Assembly: GCA_025408425.1 (NCBI GenBank)
Contig: JANXYX010000036.1
Span: 205,900 to 269,899, forward strand
DNA length: 64,000 nt
Direction: 5' to 3'
Origin: Granulicella sp.
Lineage (GTDB): Bacteria > Acidobacteriota > Terriglobia > Terriglobales > Acidobacteriaceae
The translations under genes and the position numbers were made by a program. The notes beneath the pieces are model-generated. The model worked only from the letters and a program-made list of their open reading frames with translations, searched no databases and was not told the DNA's origin. Within the stretch, counting starts at the first letter, position 1. The number at the start of each line of letters is the position of its first letter. Positions 37,358 to 47,072 of the stretch are shown here, piece by piece.

Positions 37358-38941
37358 ATGAATCTCGACCACTCCATTCTGTCCATCATCACCTTCGTCC
37401 CGCTCGTGGGCGCGGTCCTGCTGGCTCTCCTGCCCGACCGTGGCAAGCTGATGCAATGGGGCGCACTCGCCGTCACCCTCATCACCTTCGCCATCACTCT
37501 GCACCTGCCCGTCCACTACAACTACGCAGCTGCCAGTGGCGCGTTCCAGTTCGCCACCGATAACCCCTGGATCGCCACACCCGCCATCCGCTACCACCTC
37601 GGCGTCGACGGCCTCTCCATGTGGCTCATCGTCCTCACCGGCTTCCTCGCCCCACTCGGCGTCCTCATCTCCTGGCGCACCGTCAGCGAGCGCAAGAAGC
37701 TCTTCTACACCCTCTTCCTGCTCCAGCAGGTCGCCATGCTTGGCATCTTCGTCTCGCTCGACCTCTTCCTCTACTACGCCTTTTGGGAGCTCTCCCTGGT
37801 CCCGATGACCATCCTCATCGCCACCTTTGGCCGCACCGAAAACCGTCGTAGCGCTGCCATCAAGTTCTTCCTCTACGCCTTCATCCCCTCCGCCGTCATG
37901 CTCGTCGGAATCCTCTGGCTCTACGTCAACACCGGCACCTTCGACATGCCGCAACTGGCACAGCTCGCAGCCACCCACGGCATCTCCGGTAACTCCGCAG
38001 CCCTCTGGCTGGCCTCGCTCTCCTTCCTCATAGCCTTTGCAGTCAAAGTTCCTGTCTTCCCACTTCACGGCTGGCTCTCAGACGCTATCTCTGAAGCCCC
38101 GACAGCCGCTGTCATGGTTCTAGCCGGAAAACTCGGCCTCTACTCCATCCTGCGCTTCTCTTTCGGCATCTTCCCCGAGCAATCTCGTCACATCGCCCCG
38201 CTCATGATCGCCCTCGGAGCCATCGGCATCGTCTACGGCGCGCTCCTCGCCCTCGTCCAGAAAGACCTCAAGCGCCTCGCAGCCTACGGAACCCTTGGCC
38301 ACGTCAGCCTCGTCATCCTCGGCATCTTCACCTTCACTATCGCTGGTCTCGACGGTGGCATCTACCAGACCCTCAACGAGGGCATCGGCGGTGGCGCACT
38401 CTTCATGCTCCTCGGCATCCTCTACGAGCGCTACAGCACCTACGACATGCGCGAGTACGGTGGCCTTGCTGCCAAACTCCCCTGGATGGTCACCCTCTTC
38501 GTCATCACCACCCTCTCCGTCGTTGGCCTGCCTATGCTCAACGGCTTCGTCGGCGAGTTCCTTGTCTTCTCCGGCACCATGCAGTCCACCATCGCGCATC
38601 ACGTCGGCTGGACGGTTCTTGCCACCACTGGCGTCATCCTTACCGCCGCTTACATGCTCCTCATGATTCAGAAAGTCTTCTACAGCAACCTCGGTCTCAA
38701 GCCCCGCAGCGTCACCGGCTGGGATCTGGACGTCCGCGAACACCTCGCTCTCTGGCCCATGATTGCGTTGATGCTCCTGATGGGAATCGCCTCGCCCTAC
38801 TGGATGCAATCCATCGACACCGTCGGCACCTACCTCGCCAATCAGATCGGTTCCCCTGATCTGACGGCTCCCAAAACCATCACCAGACTCCCCGGTTCCA
38901 GCTTCCCCATGCGACCCTACCAAGAAGGAGGCCAACGCTAA
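37358..38941 (+). CDS. nuoM: NADH-quinone oxidoreductase subunit M
   Basis: 527 aa, antiporter-like subunit of the membrane arm. [17 protein letters not shown] holds the conserved glutamate, [20 protein letters not shown] follows, and [19 protein letters not shown] is the discontinuous helix. ATG with an AAGGA site five bases upstream. The stop overlaps the nuoN start by one base. Confidence 0.96.
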   Translation: MNLDHSILSIITFVPLVGAVLLALLPDRGKLMQWGALAVTLITFAITLHLPVHYNYAAASGAFQFATDNPWIATPAIRYHLGVDGLSMWLIVLTGFLAPLGVLISWRTVSERKKLFYTLFLLQQVAMLGIFVSLDLFLYYAFWELSLVPMTILIATFGRTENRRSAAIKFFLYAFIPSAVMLVGILWLYVNTGTFDMPQLAQLAATHGISGNSAALWLASLSFLIAFAVKVPVFPLHGWLSDAISEAPTAAVMVLAGKLGLYSILRFSFGIFPEQSRHIAPLMIALGAIGIVYGALLALVQKDLKRLAAYGTLGHVSLVILGIFTFTIAGLDGGIYQTLNEGIGGGALFMLLGILYERYSTYDMREYGGLAAKLPWMVTLFVITTLSVVGLPMLNGFVGEFLVFSGTMQSTIAHHVGWTVLATTGVILTAAYMLLMIQKVFYSNLGLKPRSVTGWDLDVREHLALWPMIALMLLMGIASPYWMQSIDTVGTYLANQIGSPDLTAPKTITRLPGSSFPMRPYQEGGQR

Positions 38942-40476
38942 TGCCAAGCCTCTCGCCTAACATCATCGGCCTGCTCCCCGAGTACATTCTCACCATCACC
39001 GGCGTCCTCATCATGCTCGCCGAGCCCTGCATCAAGCCCAGCTCCAGCCGCAAGCCTCTCGGATGGCTCGCCATCCTTGGCACAATCGCAGCAGGCGTCG
39101 CCAGTGGCTACCAGACCCTCTTCGCCAGCGACCACCCCCTGCGCGCCTTCTCCAATACCATCCAGGTCGATACCTTCTCCATCTTCTTCCACCTGCTCAT
39201 CGCCGCAGTCGTCCTCGTCACGCTCCTCGGCTCAATGGACTACTTCGAAGGCAACGCCTCCCACGCCGGTGAGTACTTCGCCCTCGTCCTCTTCGGAGCG
39301 ACCGGCATGATGCTCATGACCTGCTCCGTCGAGCTCCTCATGGTCTTCATCGGCCTTGAAATCTCCTCCATCTCCACCTACATCATGGCTGGCATGCGCA
39401 AAGGCCAGGGCACCGCCTCCGAGGCCTCGATCAAGTACTTCCTGCTCGGATCCTTCGCTACCGCCTTCTTCCTCTACGGCATAGCCCTCGCCTTCGGAGC
39501 CACCGGCTCTACCAGCATCGCCGCTATTGCAGCAGGCCTCGCTGCCACTAAAACCCCACTCCTCGCCCTCATGGCCCTCGCCATGATCATCATCGGCCTC
39601 GGCTTCAAGGTCTCCGCCGCCCCCTTCCATGTCTGGACCCCCGACGTCTACCAGGGCGCACCCGCCCCCGTCGTCGGTCTCATGTCCACCGCACCCAAAG
39701 CGGCTGCCTTCGCCGTCCTGCTCCGCATCACCTTCTCCGGATTCCCCGGCATGCAGCACCGCTGGTCCGTCCTCATGTGGGTGCTTGCCGCCCTCTCCAT
39801 GACCGTCGGAAACCTCGGCGCCCTGCTCCAGCGCGACGTCAAGCGCATGTTGGCTTACTCCTCCATCGCCCACGCCGGATACCTCCTCGTAGCCTTCACT
39901 GCCTTCCCCCAGGAAGGCATAGCCGCCGCCTGCTTCTACACCGCCACCTACGCCGCCATGAACGTCGGTGCCTTCGCCGTCATCACCCAGGTCAGCGGCT
40001 TCAACGAGTCCACCCGTTCCATCGAAGACTACACCGGCCTCGCACTCAAACGCCCCGTCATCTCGGCGGTCTTCGCCTTCTTCCTGCTCTCCCTCATCGG
40101 CATCCCCTTCACCGGAGGCTTCTTCGGCAAGTTCTATGTCTTCTCCGCAGCCATCGGCGCCGGCCACGTCTGGCTTGCCGTCATCGGCCTCTTCAACAGT
40201 GGAGTCGCCTGCTTCTACTACCTGCGCCTGCTGGCCGCCATCTACTCCCGCAAGCAAGCCGCTGCACACGATGTCCAGCCACGCAGCGTCAGCGTACCTG
40301 CAGCCATCGGCCTCACCCTTGCCGCTCTAGCCACCCTGATACTTGGAATACTCCCCGGCAATGTCCTCGAAATGGCCCAGTACGCCGGAACCAGCACCAT
40401 GATCGAGAACGCCCGCCAGCAGTGCGCAGCCCACCCGGACAACTGCCAGTTGCAGGTCAAGGTCGACTCCCACTAA
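38941..40476 (+). CDS. nuoN: NADH-quinone oxidoreductase subunit N
   Basis: 511 aa, third antiporter-like subunit. Typical motifs: [20 protein letters not shown] (glutamate), [19 protein letters not shown] and [18 protein letters not shown]. Last gene of the operon, followed 22 bases later by a strong terminator. Confidence 0.96.
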   Translation: MPSLSPNIIGLLPEYILTITGVLIMLAEPCIKPSSSRKPLGWLAILGTIAAGVASGYQTLFASDHPLRAFSNTIQVDTFSIFFHLLIAAVVLVTLLGSMDYFEGNASHAGEYFALVLFGATGMMLMTCSVELLMVFIGLEISSISTYIMAGMRKGQGTASEASIKYFLLGSFATAFFLYGIALAFGATGSTSIAAIAAGLAATKTPLLALMALAMIIIGLGFKVSAAPFHVWTPDVYQGAPAPVVGLMSTAPKAAAFAVLLRITFSGFPGMQHRWSVLMWVLAALSMTVGNLGALLQRDVKRMLAYSSIAHAGYLLVAFTAFPQEGIAAACFYTATYAAMNVGAFAVITQVSGFNESTRSIEDYTGLALKRPVISAVFAFFLLSLIGIPFTGGFFGKFYVFSAAIGAGHVWLAVIGLFNSGVACFYYLRLLAAIYSRKQAAAHDVQPRSVSVPAAIGLTLAALATLILGILPGNVLEMAQYAGTSTMIENARQQCAAHPDNCQLQVKVDSH

Positions 40477-40497
40477 ACGACTTATCGCAACCAACAG

Positions 40498-40524
40498 AAA
40501 AGCCTCCGCATCGCGGAGGCTTTT
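40498..40524. terminator. Bidirectional terminator between nuoN and atpE
   Basis: Perfect 12-bp stem AAAAGCCTCCGC / GCGGAGGCTTTT with an ATCGC-centred loop of three bases. It has A- and T-runs on both sides, so it ends both the nuo operon (plus) and the atp cluster (minus). Confidence 0.92.
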
Positions 40525-40548
40525 CCTTGCAAGCAATCTGACCTGAAG

Positions 40549-40848
40549 TTACTTGACCTTCAGGAAGATGATGACGAACGTGAACAGTGCGAGGGACTCG
40601 ATAAACGCCAGACCCAGAATCAGGAAGATAAAGATTCCAGGACGTGCGCCCGGGTTACGTGCCAAAGCCTCGGTTGCGGAGGCAGTCGCCTTACCCTGAC
40701 CCAGACCGCAGAGACCGGCAGCAAGCGCCATGCCCAGACCGGCAGCAAGCGGAACCCACTGGTTGGCAACTTCACCACCCTGCGCGAAAGCCGGTGATGC
40801 AAGCAGCATCGCGGCCAAAGACATAAACAGATATTGCAGCTTCTTCAT
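40549..40848 (-). CDS. atpE: ATP synthase Fo subunit c
   Basis: 99 aa, two helices forming the rotor ring. The ion-binding carboxylate is E84 (LAFIESLALF). Q51 (GLGQGK) in helix 1 and S85 next to E84 resemble the Q...ES pattern of sodium-binding rings. The N-terminal 22 residues (LFMSLAAMLLASPAFAQ) look like a signal peptide, making the protein longer than the usual 70-80 aa. Last gene of atpZ-atpI-atpB-atpE. Confidence 0.95.
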   Translation of the reverse strand: MKKLQYLFMSLAAMLLASPAFAQGGEVANQWVPLAAGLGMALAAGLCGLGQGKATASATEALARNPGARPGIFIFLILGLAFIESLALFTFVIIFLKVK

Positions 40849-41013
40849 CGTATTGCTCCTGCTCCCGTTAGATTCGCCGCCAGTGGGTGGTTGATGCTCA
40901 CCGTGCTGGCACCCTCACGCTATGCGGCGATGCTACCTGCCACGAAGAGGGAGCCCTCCGCAGCAAACTCAAATTTGTCTTACCTTCTAGTTAGCCCTGG
41001 GTACAGCGAAGTT

Positions 41014-41745
41014 CTAATGGTCGTGCGCCACTGCCAGCGACAGATAGATCGCAGCCAGCAGGAAGAACACATAAGCCTGAACCACAGCCACACCAAGGTG
41101 CAGCCCAAGAAATACCAGTGGAATACCGATCGGCACCAGCGAAAAGAACGCCAACGTCACAAGATCGCCAGCAAACATATTCGCGTAAAGACGAACCGTC
41201 AGAGATAGCACGCGAGCACAGTGCGAAATCACTTCAATCGGGAACAGTAGCCACGAAAGCCACCACACCGGCCCGAGGAACTGCTTGACGTACGCCCCGC
41301 CGTTCGACCGAACACCGTGATAATGGTAGTAAACAAAAGTCACCAGCGCAAATCCCAGCGGCACCACAGAATTGGCCGTCGGCGACTCCAACCCCGGAAC
41401 CAACCCCATCAGGTTGCTCAACAAGATAAAAAGAAACAGCGCCGTCAGATAGCTTGTAAAACGCTCCGACCCATGGCCGATAATCGACTCGCCCTGCTCC
41501 GACACGAACTCATGCGTCATCTCGGCCAGATGCTGGGCAGCCGCTGGCTTCTCGACGCTCAAGGTCACCCGCACCACCAGAAAATAGGCAATCAGGAACA
41601 GGAAAACCAGCAACTCCATCGCGAACGCATTCGTAATTGGAGTGTTCGGATACGTCGGGTGCACATGCACCGCACGCAGCAACGCCGTCACAGGAGACGC
41701 AAAGTGGGCGTTCAAAAATTGGGTAAACAGTAACTGAGTAGGCAT
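41014..41745 (-). CDS. atpB: ATP synthase Fo subunit a
   Basis: 243 aa. Provides the ion half-channels beside the c-ring. SLTVRLYANMFAGDLV contains the essential arginine, and the last helices carry GVAVVQAYVFFLLAAIYLS. A histidine-containing N-terminal periplasmic stretch (HVHPTYPN) precedes helix 1. It lies 165 bases upstream of atpE and 45 bases downstream of the atpI-like gene. Confidence 0.96.
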   Translation of the reverse strand: MPTQLLFTQFLNAHFASPVTALLRAVHVHPTYPNTPITNAFAMELLVFLFLIAYFLVVRVTLSVEKPAAAQHLAEMTHEFVSEQGESIIGHGSERFTSYLTALFLFILLSNLMGLVPGLESPTANSVVPLGFALVTFVYYHYHGVRSNGGAYVKQFLGPVWWLSWLLFPIEVISHCARVLSLTVRLYANMFAGDLVTLAFFSLVPIGIPLVFLGLHLGVAVVQAYVFFLLAAIYLSLAVAHDH

Positions 41746-41790
41746 AGTGAAAATAAACAGAAGTTCTTTCTAACTGGATCCTAGCCCGGC

Positions 41791-42204
41791 CTAAACCGTC
41801 CACGCCTTCATCAGCCGAAGCCCTTCCACTGTGAGCGCAAACACCCCCAATGCAAGGCCTCCCGCCAGCGCGTAGACCGAACCATCCAGAATCTTAAGGC
41901 TAACATACAGAAGCACTACAGTCAGCCCCAGCCGCAGGAAGAATCCCACCAAAACCATCCCCATAGGCTTCGCCGTCGCCCCGCCATCCATCCGCACCAT
42001 CACCGCCGTCATCAGACGCAGCCACTCATACAGGCCAGACCCAGAAATCAGCGATCCCACCAGCAGCAGCACCGCACTCTGCCACCCCAGCTTCCACCAC
42101 ACTAGCGGAGCAGCCACCACCGTAATAATCACCAGCAAGCGCAGCGCACTCAGAATCGTCCGCTTGAAATCCGCGTCGCTGTAACCTTCTATAACCTTCA
42201 TCAT
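41791..42204 (-). CDS. AtpI-like membrane protein
   Basis: 137 aa with about four helices (LLVIITVVAAPLVWW, AVLLLVGSLISGSGLYEW, VLVGFFLRLGLTVVLLYV, ALAGGLALGVFALTVEGL). Its position between atpZ and atpB and its helix layout fit the UncI/ATP synthase subunit I group, which helps c-ring assembly or magnesium supply. ATG at 42204 overlaps the atpZ stop by one base. The frame is open further upstream but that is a shadow of atpZ. Confidence 0.75.
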   Translation of the reverse strand: MMKVIEGYSDADFKRTILSALRLLVIITVVAAPLVWWKLGWQSAVLLLVGSLISGSGLYEWLRLMTAVMVRMDGGATAKPMGMVLVGFFLRLGLTVVLLYVSLKILDGSVYALAGGLALGVFALTVEGLRLMKAWTV

Positions 42205-42449
42205 TAATCTCTCTTCAAAAACCGCGCAGCCGTCGTAAATATCTGGATAAACCCAGCCACCGCGCCCAGCACGATACCCACAATCCCAATCCAGTTCTGA
42301 TGGAAATGCCCGTCCAGCCAACTCCCCACCAGCCAACCGATCAGGCAGCCCGCCGGCAGCGCAATCGCCAGCTGAATCATCGACTCAGCCTTCACCAGGT
42401 CTCCCAGCGCCCCGCTCTTCTTTCCCTTCCCTGCTCCATCATCTGCCAT
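42204..42449 (-). CDS. AtpZ/AtpI-type small membrane protein
   Basis: 81 aa, two helices: AIALPAGCLIGWLVGSWLDG and WIGIVGIVLGAVAGFIQIF, the two-helix hairpin of AtpZ. In other bacteria AtpZ and AtpI form a small channel coexpressed with ATP synthase. First gene of the Fo cluster, divergent from lysS with 88 bases between. The rest of ATP synthase (b, delta, alpha, gamma, beta, epsilon) is not in the window. Confidence 0.8.
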   Translation of the reverse strand: MADDGAGKGKKSGALGDLVKAESMIQLAIALPAGCLIGWLVGSWLDGHFHQNWIGIVGIVLGAVAGFIQIFTTAARFLKRD

Positions 42450-42537
42450 AGCCTGTCCATTACATCACGTCGGCCCCTCCCGTGCTTCCACCTCACCGCT
42501 ATACTGAATCGTCTACCTCATTACAAAAGGAACCATC

Positions 42538-44253
42538 GTGTTCGAGTCAGAGTTTGAGCAAAATCTATACGCCCTCCGCCGCGAAAAGCTAACCCAGATC
42601 GCCGCCCTCGGCCAGCAGACCTACCCCAACAGCTACGCCGCCAGCCACACCATCCCAGAGCTGCGCGCCGCCTACGACTGCTACTCCGCTGAGCAGCTTG
42701 AGTCCGGCCCCACCCCCATCCAGGTCAGCATCGCCGGACGCATCATGGCCATCCGTGTCCAGGGAAAAGCCGGCTTCGCCCAGCTCCAGCAATCCGGCCA
42801 GCGCTTCCAGATCTACGTCCGCAAAGACGACGTCGGCGAAACCGCCTTCGCCATCTACAAGCTCCTCGACCTCGGCGACCACATCGGCGTCACCGGACAT
42901 CTCTTCCGCACCCGCACCGGCGAGCTCACCGTCCACGTCAGCGCCCTCACCTTCCTCACCAAGGCCATGCTCGCCCTGCCCGACAAGTACCACGGCCTCG
43001 AAGACACCGAACTCCGCTACCGCCAGCGCTACGTCGACCTCTTCGTCAACACCGGCCAGCCGGTCAAACTAGCCGAAGGCGAGGTAGCCGACCCCAACGC
43101 CGAACCGCCGATCAACGTCCGTGAAGTCTTCGTCAAACGCGCCGCCATCCTCCGCGCCATCCGCACCTTCTTTGACTCACGCGGCTACCTCGAAGTCGAA
43201 ACCCCCATGATGCAGCAGATCGCCGGCGGCGCCGCAGCCCGCCCCTTCATCACCCACCACAACGAGCTGGACCTCGACCTCTTCCTCCGCATCGCGCCCG
43301 AGCTCTACCTCAAGCGCCTCGTAGTCGGCGGCTTCGACCGCGTCTACGAGATCAATCGCAACTTCCGCAACGAGGGCGTCAGCACCCGCCACAACCCCGA
43401 GTTCACCATGCTCGAGTTCTACCAGGCCTACGCCAACTACCACGACCTCATGCAGCTCACCGAAGAACTCGTAACCTTCGTCGCTACACAAGTCAACGGA
43501 ACCACCATCACCCACTTCAACGGCCACGAAATCGACCTAAGCAAGTGGACAAAGCTCTCGATGCGCGAAGCGATCATCAAGTTCTGGCCGAAAGATGCTG
43601 GCGTTCCTCCGTCGATGGGTGATTTTGAACACCTTGTTGCGTTGAAGGGCTTCGTCGACAATGCCATCGTCATGCTGAACAAGAAAACAGAGCATCCCAT
43701 TGATGCAGGAGCATTCAACAATCGCTTACGTCTGATCGCAGAATTTGCAAATATACATGTTGAAGCACGCAATCAAGCGCCTATTGGAAAAATCGTGGCC
43801 AGTATCTTCGAAATCGTAGCCGAACCCCACCTCATCCAGCCCACAATAATCTACGACTTCCCCCTCGCCGTCTCGCCTCTCTCCAAGCAAAAGCCCGACG
43901 AGCCCGACTGGGTCGAGCGCTTCGAGTTCTACATCGGCGGCTTCGAAGTCGGCAACGCCTTCTCCGAGCTCAACGACCCCGAAGAGCAGCGCATCCGCTT
44001 TGAGCAGCAGCTTCTGGAAAAAGAGCGTGGCGACGCCGAAGCCCACCAGATGGACGAAGACTACGTCCGCGCCCTCGGCTACGGCCTGCCCCCCACCGGC
44101 GGCGAAGGCATCGGCATCGACCGCCTCACCATGATCCTCACCAACTCCAAATCCATCCGCGACGTTATCCTCTTCCCCCTCATGCGCCCCCAAAGCAAGG
44201 GAGAACCCAAGCAACCACCCCCCGACCAGCCCCACGGCGAGTCCGCCGAATAG
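42538..44253 (+). CDS. lysS: Lysyl-tRNA synthetase (class II)
   Basis: 571 aa. The N-terminal OB fold binds the anticodon (about 60-155) and the C-terminal class II core activates lysine. Motif 2 is [18 protein letters not shown] and motif 3 [11 protein letters not shown]. Extra residues relative to E. coli sit after RYVDLFVNT (about 14) and in a Pro/Gln-rich tail. GTG start with AAAGGAA upstream. The part 43540-43800 (about residues 335-420) is clearly AT-richer than the rest, though still in frame and with family residues. Confidence 0.97.
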   Translation: MFESEFEQNLYALRREKLTQIAALGQQTYPNSYAASHTIPELRAAYDCYSAEQLESGPTPIQVSIAGRIMAIRVQGKAGFAQLQQSGQRFQIYVRKDDVGETAFAIYKLLDLGDHIGVTGHLFRTRTGELTVHVSALTFLTKAMLALPDKYHGLEDTELRYRQRYVDLFVNTGQPVKLAEGEVADPNAEPPINVREVFVKRAAILRAIRTFFDSRGYLEVETPMMQQIAGGAAARPFITHHNELDLDLFLRIAPELYLKRLVVGGFDRVYEINRNFRNEGVSTRHNPEFTMLEFYQAYANYHDLMQLTEELVTFVATQVNGTTITHFNGHEIDLSKWTKLSMREAIIKFWPKDAGVPPSMGDFEHLVALKGFVDNAIVMLNKKTEHPIDAGAFNNRLRLIAEFANIHVEARNQAPIGKIVASIFEIVAEPHLIQPTIIYDFPLAVSPLSKQKPDEPDWVERFEFYIGGFEVGNAFSELNDPEEQRIRFEQQLLEKERGDAEAHQMDEDYVRALGYGLPPTGGEGIGIDRLTMILTNSKSIRDVILFPLMRPQSKGEPKQPPPDQPHGESAE

Positions 44254-44289
44254 CCGCAATCCCGGCTTTTACTTCTGTCTTTGAGATAG

Positions 44290-44344
44290 GTCCGGGCTTT
44301 AGCCCGGACAACTCGACCATCCAGAAAAGCGGGGCTTCAGCCCC
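44290..44344. repeat. Pair of palindromic intergenic elements
   Basis: GTCCGGGCTTTAGCCCGGAC (44290-44309) and GGGGCTTCAGCCCC (44331-44344), the second nearly the same as the palindrome inside the nuo operon (28659-28672). It lies after lysS, converging with the Rrf2-like gene, and may also act as a terminator. Confidence 0.6.
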
Positions 44345-44381
44345 TGAGATATGCCGTCTTCTCCAGACGCAAATACTCGGA

Positions 44382-44759
44382 CTACTTCGCCTTCTTCATC
44401 CGCTTCACCACACCCGCCAGCGAGTGCTCATTCATCGCGGCCACCGCATCCCCGCGCACTTTCTTCATCAGCGCGCTCACAGCCTTGTCCTCCAGCACCA
44501 GCCAGTCGCCTTCGGTCGCCACAAACACATCGCCCAGACCAATCTGCTTGGCCGGAACCTTCAGCTTGGCTCCGCCATGCGGACCCTTCCGCTGTTCAAT
44601 CAGCCCCGCTTTATGCAGCAGCAGAAACGCCCGGCGCACCATCACCGCGCTCTCGCCTAGATCTTCCGCTATCGCTCCTGACGTGTGCATTGCATCCGGC
44701 CCACTCGCCAGTACCGTCAAAACCCTCACGCTCAACTGAAATCGTCCGCTTTGTGCCAT
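44382..44759 (-). CDS. Rrf2-family transcriptional regulator
   Basis: 125 aa from ATG at 44759; an ATG six bases upstream is possible. Winged helix: FQLSVRVLTVLASGPDAMHT, then IAEDLGESAVMVRRAFLLLHKAGL as recognition helix, and GPHGGAKL as wing, all typical for Rrf2. The three cysteines that hold the Fe-S cluster in IscR and NsrR are absent, so it senses something else or acts apo. Target genes unknown; divergently placed to the YmdB-like gene (204 bases). Confidence 0.8.
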   Translation of the reverse strand: MAQSGRFQLSVRVLTVLASGPDAMHTSGAIAEDLGESAVMVRRAFLLLHKAGLIEQRKGPHGGAKLKVPAKQIGLGDVFVATEGDWLVLEDKAVSALMKKVRGDAVAAMNEHSLAGVVKRMKKAK

Positions 44760-44962
44760 GCACAAAAAGCTACCACACCGACACGCCCCTTATCACCGTC
44801 ATTTCGGCAGCAGCGGCGCAATTGCACAGTTCTCCCGCTCCAGCGGCTCCTGGGTGCGAAACATCACCCCATCCCATCAGTCACCCACAATCCGCCAGGG
44901 GAATCCTCGCCCCAGCGCCCTCCACGTTTCAACCTCCCTCCCCGTGCTACCCTCCAAAAGGC

Positions 44963-45757
44963 ATGAATATCCTTTTTGTCGGCGATATATTTGGCTCCGC
45001 AGGCCGTCACATCGTCCGCGAACATCTCCCCCACGTCCTCGAGACCAACGCTGTCGACCTCCTCATCATCAACGGCGAGAACGCCGCTGGCGGCTTTGGC
45101 ATCACCCCGTCCATCGCAGAAGAACTCTTTGACCTCGGTGCCCACGTCATCACCACCGGCAACCACATCTGGGACAAAAAAGAGATCTTCGAGTACATGA
45201 CCGTCCCTGAGGACTCCCACGCCCGCGGTCGCCGCGTCATCCGCCCCGCCAACTACGCCCACGGCACCCCCGGCTTCGGCGTCTACCAGGGAACCCTCCC
45301 CAACGGCCAGGAGTACGCCGTCCTCAACTTACAGGGCCGCGTCTTCATGTCCTCCTGCGACGACCCCTTCCGCAAGGCAGACGAACTCCTCAGCCAGATC
45401 ACCGCAAAGGTCATCCTCCTCGACATCCACGCCGAAGCCTCCTCAGAAAAAGTCGCCCTCGGCTGGTACCTCGATGGCCGTGTCACCGCTGTCCTCGGCA
45501 CCCACACCCACATCCCCACTGCCGACCAGCGCATCCTCCACCACGGCACGGCCTACCAGACAGACGTAGGCATGTCCGGCCCCTACGACTCCGTCATCGG
45601 TGTCGAAACAGAACTCGTCCTCAACCGTTTCCTCACCGGCATGCCAGCCAAGTTCGAAGCCGCCAAGGGCAATCCCAGAATGTGCGCCGCACTCATCTCC
45701 TGCGACGGAGCCACCGGTCGTGCTCACCACATCCAGCGCATCATGATGGGAGAATAG
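44963..45757 (+). CDS. YmdB-family metallophosphodiesterase
   Basis: 264 aa. TIGR00282-type calcineurin-like fold with metal ligands D8 (FVGDIFGSAG), E39 and N40 (INGENAAGG), N67 and H68 (TTGNHIWD), and later histidines in LDIHAEASSEK and GTHTHIPT. The Bacillus YmdB hydrolyses 2',3'-cAMP and controls biofilm choice. The frame is open far upstream but ATG at 44963 with AAAAGG gives the correct N-terminus. An RNase gene follows convergently, an intriguing but unproven link since RNases make 2',3'-cyclic nucleotides. Confidence 0.9.
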   Translation: MNILFVGDIFGSAGRHIVREHLPHVLETNAVDLLIINGENAAGGFGITPSIAEELFDLGAHVITTGNHIWDKKEIFEYMTVPEDSHARGRRVIRPANYAHGTPGFGVYQGTLPNGQEYAVLNLQGRVFMSSCDDPFRKADELLSQITAKVILLDIHAEASSEKVALGWYLDGRVTAVLGTHTHIPTADQRILHHGTAYQTDVGMSGPYDSVIGVETELVLNRFLTGMPAKFEAAKGNPRMCAALISCDGATGRAHHIQRIMMGE

Positions 45758-45769
45758 CTCCGCAAGCCC

Positions 45770-46474
45770 TCAAAGCTGCGGAGTTATCTTCACCACATTC
45801 GCTCTGCAACTCCTCACCCCGCTGCAAGCCTCCGGGCTCAGGTCCTTCGCCAGGCAAACCTCCACCGCCGTCAGCCGATTATTCCCACAGCTCACAGCAA
45901 TACTCCCCACTGGAAACGTCGGATTTGCCTTCGCAAAGGCATCGATGATCGCCACCGGCGGCATCATCACTTCATGGTCTATCGCTGCAAACGCCGCAGG
46001 GACCTTTACCTCCCGAAACGCCTTCCGCACCACGCCAAAATAAGTATCTGCGTCATAAGCGGTGCAGGTCCCATGCGTCTCCCACTCATGCCGCACCAAT
46101 CCAGCATTCGGAATCACATCCGCCCACGCCTCAGGATTCGTCGGTCCTCGCCTGCTCCCACAGTGCTCCGGATAGCTCCCATCGCCATTCTGCGGCCATA
46201 GCCCGTGCACGATAAACCCCGGATGCGCTGCGCACTCCTCACTCCCCGGATGAGTCGCGCAAAACTCCGGCGACCACGACAAATTCAGTAGATAAAAATC
46301 GAACCCGCCACCCTCTTGAGTCGCCGCGTCCGCACTGCGAACCACACGATTCCCACCCTGCACGGACGTCTCGGTACGCGGCTGCGGCGGAGGAGGTCCA
46401 CACCCCACCATCCAGACACTCCACAACACCAGCACTGCAGCGCCCACTCTCGATAGCATCTTCAAGGCATACAC
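45770..46474 (-). CDS. RNase T2-family ribonuclease, lipoprotein
   Basis: 234 aa. Both catalytic segments are intact: FIVHGLWPQ (H90) and HEWETHGTC (H129, H134). Several cysteines (FCATH, EECAAH, EHCGSR, HGTCTA, VSCGNN) fit periplasmic disulfides. The N-terminus ends in a lipobox MVGC (C25), so it is probably membrane-anchored and periplasmic. It cleaves RNA via 2',3'-cyclic intermediates. The start may be the second ATG at 46459. It is convergent with the YmdB-like gene with 12 bases between. Confidence 0.9.
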   Translation of the reverse strand: MYALKMLSRVGAAVLVLWSVWMVGCGPPPPQPRTETSVQGGNRVVRSADAATQEGGGFDFYLLNLSWSPEFCATHPGSEECAAHPGFIVHGLWPQNGDGSYPEHCGSRRGPTNPEAWADVIPNAGLVRHEWETHGTCTAYDADTYFGVVRKAFREVKVPAAFAAIDHEVMMPPVAIIDAFAKANPTFPVGSIAVSCGNNRLTAVEVCLAKDLSPEACSGVRSCRANVVKITPQL

Positions 46475-46520
46475 CTCTGCCTCGAAAATCTACACCATCG
46501 CGGTCCCGCGTGGCGCTTCC

Positions 46521-46964
46521 CTAGCGAACCTGCACAACACTCTTGCGACGATCCACCAGCATCGCCGTCTGCGTCCCACGCTCAGTCCGGCCATGGTCCT
46601 TGCGAGTAAGGTCGAAGTTCACCAGCTTCGCATCCCCTGCGTTCAGAACCACATTTTCAACAATATCCAGCCCTTTACCATCCGCAAAAAGCAACGCAAC
46701 GTACTTTCCCGGGGCGATTCCGCTTTGGCTGTAGTTACCAAACTCATCCACCACAAACTTGTACCGCCAGGTCCGGCTGGTCGCTGAAGTTGCTTTATCC
46801 GTAATCAGTCGCACCACCGCATTTCGCAGGGGATGCCCTGTCGCATCAATCGCTCGGCCCTGCAACGTCGCCGCACTCTGTCCAAACAACGATACCGCCG
46901 CGCCAAACAGCAATGCCGCGCCCGCAACCACTTGGTGAGCCTTGAACTTCCATATCTTTGCCAT
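46521..46964 (-). CDS. Secreted carboxypeptidase-regulatory-like protein
   Basis: 147 aa from ATG at 46964; an ATG at 47000 would add 12 residues. Signal peptide (VVAGAALLFGAAVSLFGQ), then one Ig-like beta-sandwich: ATLQGRAIDATGHPLRNAVV and GNYSQSGIAPGKYVALLFAD, the pattern of CarboxypepD_reg-type domains that are abundant in acidobacterial secreted proteins. Binding partner unknown. It is divergent from the GH2 gene. Confidence 0.72.
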   Translation of the reverse strand: MAKIWKFKAHQVVAGAALLFGAAVSLFGQSAATLQGRAIDATGHPLRNAVVRLITDKATSATSRTWRYKFVVDEFGNYSQSGIAPGKYVALLFADGKGLDIVENVVLNAGDAKLVNFDLTRKDHGRTERGTQTAMLVDRRKSVVQVR

Positions 46965-47072
46965 ACCCACATCTTCGACAATCGCATTCACGCACGCCAT
47001 TACCCATTGGGGTCACACCTCCTACCACCTCCAGATACACCTCCGCATCAGCTAAACTTGCCCGGAAGACCC

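Noticed and set aside
46833..47072. In-frame extension of the GH2 ORF upstream of the Tat signal
   Set aside because: It overlaps the antisense secreted-protein gene and would bury the Tat signal.
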